A stretch of 64,000 nucleotides of DNA, taken from Asterochloris sp. CNOR1 (Eukaryota; Chlorophyta; Trebouxiophyceae; Trebouxiales; Trebouxiaceae). The stretch spans positions 1,860,001-1,924,000 of the forward strand of contig OZ017746.1 in assembly GCA_963969365.1 (NCBI GenBank). The letters are read 5' to 3'. Shown one piece after another: positions 1 to 12,100 of the stretch (position 1 is its first letter; each line of letters starts with the position of its first letter). Both the position numbers and the translations under genes were made by a program. The notes beneath the pieces were generated by a model that saw nothing but the letters and a program-made list of their open reading frames with translations, searched no databases and was not told the origin of the DNA.

Positions 1-105
1 TGTTGTCCTCTTTAGATCTCAGGCCTGCATCGTTCAGCAAAAGTTTCAGGGCTGGCTGTAGGCCTTGCACATGCTGCTCAGCCACCACATCCCACCTTGC
101 TGCAG

Positions 106-3100
106 ATTTGCTTTGAGCGACCAGTCCGTCTTACCCGGATTCACGTTGGCTCGGCGCCCGGAGATGCACAAGCTTATGTGCACCTCTTCGCCAGAGACCT
201 CACAGCGCTTGCAGGAAGCAGAATGCTGTGCCTGCATGAGCGCATCGAGTTGCCTGCCAGCGGGATGAAGGGCCTCAAGTTTGAGGTCAGTTCAGCCGAG
301 TTGCTTCATGCTGCGCTGCAATGTGCTGCGCAAGCTGCTGGCATGCTGTTAAATTACCTGCCTGGCTGACGCTCCAATTGTTGTGAGGCGGCCAATGGCG
401 TCCTTTCGACTGCGCTGCAGCATGTCACCGACTGTTTGGTGCTGCGGGGGAGATTCCAGACGCTGCCGCTGCACATATATGGCATACCTCTTCCCCAGAG
501 CCATCCCATGCAGGTGAAAGATGATGCCAAGTCACTCGTCTGATGCTTAAGCACATCTTTCAAGCAGCATTGCATCCTCTAGACACGAACAACTTCTGGC
601 AAGATGGCTGCGGTATTGGCAATGCGCCGCCTGGTGCTTGCAGACCGACCAGCAGCTGACAGCTGATGCACAGAGCCGGCTGAAGAACCTTATTGGTTCT
701 TCCCAAGCAGCAATCTCAGCAGCTGTTACAGCAAACATGCTTCTGCCGCCGCCTTCTGCGACAAGGCTGCCTGTGACGCACTTGCCAGGAGGCTACGTGG
801 AGCTGCTCAAATCCATGCTGCCGTTCTGGGCCCTGGTGAGCAGCCTCTGCAGCGCACCACACTGCAACCATGGTGACTCATAGACAGAGTACTGGTACTG
901 CATGCTGTGGCAGTACTGCATTGCTCCACCAGCTGCAACTGGAAGCATGGAAAAGCTTGCTTCTCAAAGAGCCTCAGCAGTGCAATAGCATAGGGCACTG
1001 CCCACTGTGGAGCCAGCCACAGTCCAGCGCAGCTGCCGAGGGGCCTGGCGTGCAGTTGTGTTGGAGCTGCCAGTGGCTGACGGGGTCTGGACATGTAGGT
1101 GCGCACCAAGGAGTCTGCTATGGTGGCCAACCCCATTAACCAGGAGCAGCTGGCTGCCCTGCTGGCCGCAGCCAACAGGGTCTGCAAGCAGGCCTGCACA
1201 CGGGAGGTGCGGTCGCAGACCATTGCTCCACGCGCAGCAGCCGAGCGGCAAGCCGCAGCCAGGGCTGCTGCTGCTAGGTTGCGTGAGGAGAAGGCAGACG
1301 AGCTGGTTGGGGACGCTGTGCTCCCCAGCGAGACGCTGTTCGATCTGGACCCCCCGCTGCAGGAGGCTAAGCAGGTGGGCCAACATGTCTCTGCTGCCTT
1401 TCATTGCCCTTGAAGCTTCTCGTTGCCGACTTGCTTGCCCTGCACTGCCATCGCCCTAGGTGCTTGCCAATGCCTGCATTGCGCTGCCTTGTGCCCCCTC
1501 CACTGCTCTGGCTCTCAGCGCGTGGCAACTCTCAGCGTGTTGCAGTGTCTGTGGCATGCAGCTGGCTCTCAGTTAAGGTAAGGCGCACTCTCATTGGCTG
1601 CTGCCAGACAGCCTGTGACCCCGAAAGGGCTCACACCTCTCCCTCTTGCAGGCTGCTGAGGCCCGGCAGTTTCAGCCCAATGGCTGTGGTTCAGCATAAA
1701 CAGCCTGTATCCAGAGGCTCTCTCTGCAGTCACAGAGCAAGGAACCTGCAGCCGGTGTTTACAAGACAAGTTGAGACCTTCTTTCCTGCAGGCTGCTGAG
1801 GCAGAGGCAGCAGCAGGTGCTGCCCTTAAGGCTGAGCCCCACAATGACGAGCCTGCTGCTGATGAGGACAGCGTGGGGGAGGTGGCAGCGCTGATGGCTG
1901 CTGAGTGGTGCAGCGTGTTGGGGGGCGCCTATGCCTCTGCAGAGTCTGTGGAGTATGGCATGGCTGGTCTGGCAGCCGCCATCATCCTGGCAACCAGCTC
2001 AAGGTGCACAACCCTTGCCTTGATGTGAAGTGGCAAGCCAGTGGCAGTACGCAGATGTGCTCAGGCTGCTTTGCAAGGCAGCCTAATGGTCTTCTGCACA
2101 TCAAAGTCTCCGGCCCTGAGCAGGCGTCAGCAGCACACTCTCCGGCATGGTGTGAACAAGTGAAGGCGCCTTGTGACCATCTTGGTCAGCTTCTTTTGGT
2201 AACACTTCATGTCATCCAGCGCAGTCGCTATGCTGACTCTGCAGGCATGCAGCTCAGCTGCTGGCCTTCCACAGCCTTACCTCTCTGGCATCGGTCCTGG
2301 ATATGATGCGCCCACCCAAGTCCACCATGCGCTTTGCCATTGTTCTGGCAGAGCTGCTGACTAGGTCAACCGGCGCTATGGGCTGCGAGGCTGTGCTGGG
2401 ATGGTGGACGCCAGGCGAGGTTCCCAGCGAGGTGGTGTCAGCCTCGGTGGTGGCCGCTGCCGGGTTGAGCCCCCGCCTGAGCCTGGCCTGGCAGGAGCTG
2501 GTGCTGCACCAGCAGCGCAATGCCGCTGCTGAAGCTTCAGCAGCCGCAGCAGCCGGAGCAGACGAGAGGGAGCCTGGCTCCCCCTCTGGCGTGGGGCTTG
2601 CTGCTGCCAATGACGAGGACAGGGCGCGGCGCCACAAGCGCAGCAGGCGCAACAGGGATGAGCGCAGCAGCAGGCGCCACAGCAGCCGCCACAGCGATGA
2701 CCGCGCTGCTGACCTGGAGAATGACCAGCCGGCAGCAGTCCGCCCAGAGGCTGTTCATGATGCTGGGCACTTGAGGCAAACTGATGGGCAGGCTCAGCAG
2801 CCCCGCGCGGGCAGCGAAGATGTAGCTGTGCTGGTCAAGCCTGACCCTGATCTGCCTGACTCGGAGGCACCCATGAATGGTACGTCGCACCCTCACGTGA
2901 AAGCTCTGCTTGAGCACTTGCACCGTTTTGTGAAAGGCCTGCACTGTCATGTGAAAGTACTGCTTGAGCACCTGCATGCATGCAGTGTAGCCCCATGCTT
3001 GGCACCGCTGGCACCTGTAAGCAGTCTAGCTGCTGAAATGTGTTCTGAAGGCGTCAGTTACATCTGAGTGTCTTGTTGGCCATGTTGTGCTCGCCCACAT

Positions 3101-6100
3101 TCCCAGGGTCCAGCTGCTGCTCGCAATGAGAACGCACAGCTTGTGTTTATTGTTGTTGCATGATTTTTATGTCTGTCAGGAAAAGCCCAAATATGTTCTC
3201 TGCTTCACGACTTACTGAAGTGTGGTGCACTTACTTATTTCCTGTGCCTGCTGTGGCCTGTGGCAAATGCCTTTCACCCCCAAGCTTAAGTGCGTTGTGC
3301 TGCATCAACTGCATGTGCAGGCAGTGCCAATGTCTCTGAAAAGCTGGAAGTAGCCCAAGATCAGCATCAGCGCGCAGCCTGGGATGGCTCACCACACCCT
3401 GCTGGTGAGAATTGCTGCACTGCCTCTTGCTTCTTGAACTGCAAGCATGCAGACTAATCTTAGCAGGTGGCAGAGTCACGAGGTATCGCACAGCTCTGGC
3501 GGTTGATGTGACTCATGCTGCAGGCAAATACAAGGCAAGCCTCTAATCTTTGCTCCTGTGCTGCTGTGTGCAGACTCAGAGCGGGGTGCAGACAGGAGCC
3601 GCCGCCACAAGTCACGGCGCAGCAGCCGGGACAGGGAAGGGCGATCTAGCAGGCGAGATAGGGACAGGCCAAGGGAGCATGGCAGCATCAGAGAGCCTGC
3701 CAGAGAGGCTGGGAGCAGAGATAAGCAGCAAGAGCAGCAGAAAGATCCTACTGAACATGGCAATCACAGGAGCCACCACGGACACAGCCGTGAGGTCTCC
3801 AGGGCTGATCATGATGCTGAGGTACCATCGCAAGGCAGGCCGGCTGAGGAGGCTGAGCTGAAGCGTGAGCGTTCAGGAGATGTCAGAGCTAAGGCGGAGG
3901 GTGACAGGGCGCGGGGGCTCAGTAAGGAGTCTAGCCGAAGCCTTCGACGCGGCAAAAGCCAGGACCGCAACTCCAGCAGGGACTGCAATGACAGGGATCG
4001 CCAGCGGCGAGACCACAAGCGTTCCAGGTGAGGGGGGTCCAGGAAGTGGAACTGCATGCAAAAGGTCCACATTTGTTCCAGGTGGACCTGGACGAGGGCT
4101 CAGTGGGGAAGCTGCTTGCATTGCTTCCCGCTATAGGCTGCCTGATGCAGCAGAGGGGCTTGATGTGTCAGCCTGTGGCAGCTGAGCTGCCGCTGGCGAA
4201 TAGGCTTGAGCACTGCTTGCAGAGAAGTGCTGTGTGCAGGTTCAAGGGCTTGAGCTTGCCAATGGCAAACCAGAGAGCACAGACTCAGCTGCCTTGGAGC
4301 TGTCTATGTCAGGTGCCTGAAGGCTCGAGCGGGGTTGCTTGCCTGCCTGTCTGGGCTGCTGGCCTCAGTGCGGCTGCAAGCCCATGCCTGGACCTTCTGC
4401 ATGCAGTCCCAAGTGCATGGGCCTGCCTGCAAGCCCCGAGTGCAAGTGCCAGCACAACTGCCCCTCAAGTGCGCTGTGAGCAGATCCCTCACCCAATGCC
4501 GGCAGGTCCAGGTGCGCGCGCTCACCTGGCAGCCCTGAGCCAGAAGCACAAGCGCCTCTGCCATCAGCTGCTGCCATCTGGCCTCTTTGAGCGCAGGTGC
4601 AAGCGCCGGCTCATGCCGTTGGCAAACATGACACAGGCAGCGTGTTGGGGCCTGCAGGTCCATCCGCTCCTGCTGGCCACCATTCCTGAGCCAGAGAGCA
4701 AGTGCAGCTGCCATCAGCTGCTTGAGACCTGTCTCCGTTATGCATTTGGACTCATCACTTGCCAGCTGAGACACGCAGCATGGTGTTGCCTGCAGGTCCA
4801 AGCACTCACATTCGCCCGGCAGCCCTGAGCCAGAGCGTAAGCGTAGCCGCCATACCAGGGAGGTTGAGTCCGATTGTCCTGTCTGGGCGCAGCCTGGAGA
4901 TCGATCCAGGCCAGCCTCTGCTGCAGCGGAGGAGCCGCTCAGCGCGGATGCACTGCTGCTGCAGACCTCCCTGAAGCAGGGGCTGACAGTGGTGCGGCCC
5001 AAGCAGGTGCCGGGCTGCTATGCCCCGCTGGTGGACAAGCTGCTGGATCAGCAGCCTGCACAAGTGAGCCTTGGTCACATTCCCTTGTAAATTTGGCCTG
5101 ACCCTGCCAGGTGTATCTGCTCAAAACCACCTTGCACAGGTGAGCCCTTGTTGTGACTCACCACTTCGTGCCACACTTGTCAGCTCTTTGAATCCTCCTG
5201 CTCGCCTTCCTGCTGGCTTGTTGGGGAGCAGAGATGCATTCTCCAGGCAACACCTTGCAAGATGCCTGCCTCTGCAGAACAGGCCTGATGACATTGTGGC
5301 TCATTGTCATTGGTTGGCCATGCAACCCAAGGCTGAGGTTCCAGTTCTTCTAAACTATGCGGAAGCATCAGCCTGGCACTGTCTGCGCAGGTGTCTGGTG
5401 TGGGCATCACACTGCTGCAGCGCTTGACCTTCTACCAGACCGTCACCGACTTTGCCACAGCAGCAGACAAGCTGCTGGCAGGCATTGGCACAGGGGATGA
5501 CACCGAGCAGCTGCTGGAGCTCAGCGAAAGGGTGGCCCTCCTGGAGCAGGCAGGGCGCTGCCTCAGCAAGGCAGCAGACCAGCTGCTGACTGCTGGGGCC
5601 GGTCCTGCCACACCCCATGCAGCAGTCATTCAGGCAATGGATGCACCAAGTAAGCCTGGTGCCAGTGTGACGCCCCAAGATATGACATTGCCTCTCTGCC
5701 TCTCTGCCTCACTGCCCTGCCACAAGCCATGGCAAGGTGGCATCGGCAATAACGCAGCAAGTGGATCGTTTACCTCTTTGCATCTTGTGCCTGCGGCCTC
5801 TTGCATCCCTGCCCTGCAATTGCGTGCTGCAATCTTCTGCCTTGAGCAATATGTTACTTGCCTGTTAGAGAGCAATGCTTGGAAAGCTGCTGGGTTCTGT
5901 GTGGGCTGGAGGCTGCTACAGCAGTGCCTGAGGTGCGTGGCCCTGTCTACCTGCAGCCCACGCCCTGACAGCATCGGCGGCCTTTGATGCTCCCACACTG
6001 GCTGCGCTAGGCGCCAGGCATATCCTGCAGTCCCTGGCGGCCCTGCTGCACTCCCCTTCAGTGCTCACGCAGCAGCTGCAGGCCAGCAATCAGCTGCCTG

Positions 6101-9100
6101 CCCATGTGACGGCGCAGCAGGTTCAGGCTGCACAGATGCGAGTAATTCTGCCAGGTATGTGTGCGCAATTTGCTGTGTTGCCTGCTCACAAGCCTGCTGT
6201 GTTGAATGGGCAATTGACGGGCCCATACCTTGCTGCTTTTTACGCAGGCCTGTTGCAGAAGGACATGTAGCTATCCGTGCTTGGCTACTGTCACCAAATT
6301 TCAAAGGTATAAGACGGCTGATGTCTCACACTGGCCCTTCTCCCTGCAGGTGCACAGAACCTGATTGCTGCCCTGCTGAGCACCCCGACAGGCCTTGTTT
6401 ACTTGCTCCAAAACTATGAGGCCGCTCAGGCGCTGGCTAGTGCACTGGAGTCTGCGAAGGGGACTGAAGCCACTGCAGTCAGGTGAGCATTCCTTCAAGT
6501 CTTGTCTCTTGCATCCTGCAGCGTCAATTGGACAAAGGCATGCCTGCTGGCTGCACAGCATGAAGCACATGATCAAGGCACGCATCATAGTGCTTTGATG
6601 CCCCTCAGTCGTCTTTGAAGGCCTGGGTTCAGATTCACCTGTGCAGTCCAGCACCTGTGCATTGCGCCAATGCTCTGACGAGCCATAAAGGCGTCATGCA
6701 GGTCTGATGGCCATGCTAGTCCAGCTGCAGCGCTGCAGTGCACCATGTCGGCGCTCATGGCTGCCAGGGAGCTGGCTGCAATGTCCAGCAGCACAGATGA
6801 TACTGCTCAGACTGGCAGCATGCTGCACATACTGACACTGGTTGACAGTATGGCACCAGCTGGGCGCCAGGCAGTGGCCTTGGCCTTGGCAGTGGTGCCC
6901 GGAGCACTGCAGAGCCTGCTGAATGTCCTCAAGGTGAGGGTGTTCATGCATGCTTTTGGACACCAGCGCTACAACGCAAGGCAGCACCAGCAGCAGCCCA
7001 GGGTTGTTGTGGACACCCCTTTGACGCTGCTGTCATGTGCAGCAATTGCAGCGCTGCTCACCATCAGATGGGCCCTTGCTGGCTGTCATGCAACAATTGT
7101 CAATAGCTATCCATCTGACTGACACCACGTGTCAAGCTGCATGTTGCTTTGCAGGCGTCGACCCTGCAGTCAGTTCTCCCTGCATCTCCCCCTAATAGCA
7201 TGCTGGCTGCCCAGCTTCTGCTCCAAGTGGTCAGCGAGCCACACAGCAACATCTTGGCAAGGTGGACAGGACTGCACCCATACATCAGCTCTGCCATCAG
7301 CGTGGCCCTGCAGCACGCCAGTGAGTGGCGCCCTGCTTTTGTCACAGGTCGGATGGATGTCTTTTCTTGACAAGGGTGTCGCCTTGCCTTTAAGCCCTTG
7401 ATCAATCGCCAGCTTTTGCTCAGCAACTATGCCTTTGCCTGTTTTGGGGTCAGCCATGGCTGGGCAATGCAGAGCACTGGGCCGCAGTCCATGCCCACCT
7501 GTGACATGCCTGCAGGCAGCAAGAGGCTGAAGCAGATGCTGCATGGCATCAAGGGGCGGGCAGAGGCAGCAAGCATTCTGTCAGATCAGGGTCTGACTTC
7601 TTTGCTGCACTCTCTGGCTTCCACCTTGCCCCCACTCACAAGCACCAGTGAGTTAATGCTCTCAGCCGGCGCATGTGTAGAGCACGCAGTCACGCGCCTG
7701 CCTCACTGCACGTCAGGAGCTTAGCCACCAGCAGCCCATTCTAGATCAAATGCTTGGGGAAGCGCCTGGCTGGTTCTGCGCGATTGCTGGCTGATGATAT
7801 GTAATCAGATGTGGTCAAGCTGGACCCTGTGGGCGTGCTGCAGGTGTGAAAGGGGTCAAGGAGGTTGATGGCAAGGCATGTGTACAGTTGATGGCCACGG
7901 CAGACCGTGGCAGCATGCTGATCTGCGGCTTGCAGTTGGCTGCTGGCATCTTGGAGCGTCCCCAGGCCCAGTTCCTGGGTACCCTAGTTGCAGAAGCAGA
8001 CGGCCTGCAGGTGACACAGGGAATGCTGCATTTGAGATCGTTGCATGAAACCAAAAGTGACAGATAGATCCTTCCTTGCCCATGCCCAGTGGTCATCATA
8101 CGAAAGAGCTTGACAAAGCCTCGTACGATGTGCTTGTCCTTCTGTGTCTTCTCAGGTGGCATTGTGCCAGACGGCGGTACTGTGACAAGCAGCATCAGCC
8201 AGCACACAGCTGTAGATCACAGGCAGCCTCAGGTCACTAGCAACAACAGCAGGTCTGAGTGGTGGCTGCATGCCATGAGCAGTGTAGGCAACTTACTGCA
8301 TCTCCTGCTGTGTCTGCAAGCAAGCACATTCTGATACTGGCATGGTCCTATCTGCAGGTCACTGAGCAGGCTCTGCGCATGGGAACAGCTCTGGTGCACG
8401 CATCAGATGCAGATGGCACCTGGGCACACCTGTGCGGTGACCTTCTAGATGATGCAGAGGTCATCCGAAACAGGTGCCTCAACCTGCAAAGGCTGGCTTG
8501 GCTGCCAAGAGTGCACCCTTTGCATGGCCACATGTTGCTGTGCAGCAACAACACATCACTATGTGCTGGTCACAGCGAGGGTGCCAGGACATTGTATCTC
8601 ATTGCTGCTCTCAGCAACAACCTCCTTGGCGTGCTGCTGCTGCTTGCTGTGCATCCTGTTTTGATGACTGCTTCCATTGCCAGCCTCTTCAGCATAGTGC
8701 TGCTGCCTGCAGACAACTTGCTGCCTCCTTCCTGCTAGCAGCAGCCAGACTGCTAGGGGGCCTGCTGGAGCAGCTGGAAAATCGCAGCATCAAGCTGCAC
8801 AGCATTAGCCTGATGGACGCCATGCTGGCAGCCCATGCTGCCACTTGTGCGGCAGTGGAATCCCTGGTTGCCACCAAGGGGTTGGCGCAGGGGAATGAGA
8901 CCATGCTGCAGGTAAGGCTATGCCAGCAGGGCTGTGCCTTTTTGGCAGAGCTGCAAGACCAACGTCTGCAGCGCTAGGGTCTCAGCAGCTGCTGTGAGGC
9001 TAAAAAATGCCTCACTTCAGTCTGTAGACAGTGTTGCCAGGCCACCTGACATGCCGGTATGACCAATGCACATAGAGCAGATGTTAATTACACACCATGC

Positions 9101-12100
9101 TAATGCTGCTGGGTCTTGAGCAGCTGTGGATAGCAAAAGTGCAGCGCGAGGTAGCCCTGCCCATCAATGCTGGTGTGCTGTGCAGGCTCGCAAGGCAATG
9201 GCGTCCACCATGAAGACCTGGTTTGACAACACTTCTTGGCGGCCCAAGCTGGTCACAGCTGCCTTTGTGGGGGCCAAGGTGGCAGCTTCAGAGCGCATAG
9301 AGGCGCCCTTCCAGGTCAGCACTCATCTGCACATGTGCCACTGCAAAGCTTGACAGGCATCTCTCTGCACGTAGCCTGTCTGCACGCTTAGTGTGTCTGA
9401 TTTCATGTACACACACGCCTGCACACAGCCTGCCGCCTGATGTGCTTAGCACCTGCTCGAAGCCTGCTGGGCCTTAGCTCCAGTTGTCCGATAGGCGCCC
9501 GTGCCAGCACGGGGCTGTCAGGCAACTTGTTGCACCACTGCCCTACCGGGAGCCTGTCCCTCAGCATTCTGAGCCATCTATGCCCAAGGCACCTAGTATA
9601 GATAAGCCTGTGCATGCTGGTCGACCTGTTGCACCCATATCTCTGCCAAGGGGCCTCACCAGTCCGAGGTCCTACTTGTCCTGTCTATCTATGTCCCTGC
9701 AGGCAGCCTCCTCAGTGGGCGCCACCTGGTGTCTGCTGGGCACCCTGTTGGGCCAGCCACTGCTACACCGCCACTGAGGGAGCAACCTGAGCGCTGCTTG
9801 TGCTGTCCCTTCAGGCAGCCCGTTCAGTGTACACCAGCCTGTGTCTGCTGGGCGACCTATTTCCCGCCGAGTGGCCGCCGCCCCAGGCACGGCGGGGGGC
9901 CCCGCACCCCCCACCAACCCACCGCCCGTACCGCATCGCGCTGTGTAACGCCCTGGAGCCAGTGCTGGCCAGCTTCAAGTCTGCGGTAGCCATGGCCGTG
10001 CAGAGCGAGAGCCGCGTCATGCGGGCTGTGCTGGTCCGCCTATGTGCGAGGGCTGCAGGTGGGCATCGTCAGCCATGCAGTGTGCTTTGAATGGGGGCCA
10101 TAGCTTCTTTGCCTGTGCTGGGATTGCAGCTCTGCCCAGGGCTCCTCTGCAGGGCTGTAATAGCTATGTGCACGGGCGTGTGGGTGCCTGCCTGATTGCA
10201 ATTTTTCAATGAGTTGCTAGCGATATTGGTGGAATGGTGGTGTCCCGGCAATGGTCAGTTGTCCAGTTCAGAGTTGCAGTTTGCGCTTGGCCGCACACCA
10301 CTCCTCTACCACTTCAGCGGTACTGTGTCAGCAGGTCAGCTTTTCAATTCGCACCTGCAGTCTGGGCAATGCATACCTACCTATTGCATGCGTGTACAGG
10401 ACTCGGGGGAGGCCTGGGCAGGCTGCTGGCAGAGCCCATCCTTAAGGCCATGCAGGAATCCACTGAGGCAGGCAAGAACTTGTCAGAGGCCAGGAGAGTG
10501 CTGGAGATGGTGGTGCCCCTTGCTTACAGGCCACCCCTCAAGGTGTGTACCCGTTGTTGCCCTGCCCAGGGCATGGTCCCCATGGCATGCATGCTTCCTC
10601 ATCCTCAGCCGCCTGCTGTGCTTGAGGCATGTTTGTGGTCTCGTCACCTCATCGTCGTGAATTGTCAGCTGCATGAAACATCAGCACATCGCAACCCCTA
10701 GTGCTGATGACAGATGCAGCAAGCAGGTGCCTCTCAGGTCACCAGCTTCATCATGCCGCCTGACAGTGGGCCGTCCAGGTGGCTGGCCCTTGTCCATGGC
10801 CAGCTTGAAGCTGATGTCTTGGCCGTGCAGGCCGCCTTGCTGTTTTGGAGGGTGGCTGATGCCGCACCCAGGCTTGGGGCTGTTTTGAGAAAGCCATCTT
10901 GATGCTGAGGTTGTCAAGCATGCTGCTTGGCTGGCTACCATCCATGATAGGGGCTGCTTTAGAGAGAGCCATCCTGGGTGCCGAGCTTCCCAGCCTGCTG
11001 GTTGTGCTAGCTGCCTTCCAAGCGTGCAGGCATAGGCTGAGTGCCTTGCAGTTGGCTGCTCATAGATGCCCTCTCAACTTGCCCCGGTGCAGGCTGCCTT
11101 TCTAGACTTGAAGGTGGCAGGTCTGCTGGGGCAGCTGCTGGGGCGCCTGGTCCCAATCCTGGACCGTGGTGTGGAGTCAATGGCTGTCTGCACCATGGTC
11201 TTGGAGGTCATTCTCATCTTGATGGACCCCGAGGCCTGCTGCTTGAACCCTGGGCTGGATGCTGCGCAGAGGGTCGTGGACGAGACGCCCACTATCGCAG
11301 AGGTGGGCAGCTTGTGCCCTCACTGAGCTAGCCACAGGCATGAGCCCCTTCTGCAGCCCATATCGCGGGCTGACGGTGTGCCCTGCAGTCCAGCCCGTCA
11401 CCTGTTAAGGCTGTCTGAGGAGCCCTTGTGCCCTGCATGGCAAGATGCTCAGACGTGACAGGATACCTCCAAACAAAGCCTGCCCGTTGGAGCCATCATG
11501 GGGCGCTGCTCCAGTAGGTGGGCAGGCCCGCTACCGCTGGCATTGCAGCACATGCACATACAGCAGCCGCCGGCTGCAGGCGGCGCACGTGGCGGCGGTG
11601 CTGATGGCCTCGCTGTCTCGCCTGGGCGCCAATGCCCACATTGCGAGACGCATCCTCAAGAACCTGGCCATGCACGCCCCCGGGCGGGCCACCCTGCGCA
11701 CAGGGGCAGCCAAATGGCAGGCACAGGCAACTGGCAGCGACTTTGCGGCAGCAGTGGGGTCGCGGGCAGCCCTGGAGTGGGCCGCGTCCCGCCTGTGGGC
11801 TGCTGGTGAGGTTGGCGCCTGCCCTTGAAGTGGGCTGTTGTCAGCATGTGGGTTTCTGGTCACTGTCTTCGGGCCGTGGGGGGGCCCAGGTGACGCTTGT
11901 GGTGTGCAGTCAACACGCTGGCTGGAACAGGAGGCTCCCTCTTGCACCACATGTATCTCACATGCTGTGACAAGTAGTCCATAGACGGAAGCTGCGAAAT
12001 CTAGCACATCCGGTTCTGTCCACTGCTGGGTTGCTTTCATCTGCTGCAAGCTAGCAGCTGCACTCCAGCCAGCAGGAGCGCTACTAGCCCATCATGCATG

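Noticed and set aside
5111-5139. Possible 29-nt microexon in VIR (VYLLKTTLH) between good splice signals
   Set aside because: Its length breaks phase; joining 5063 directly to 5391 keeps frame. Possibly another echo.
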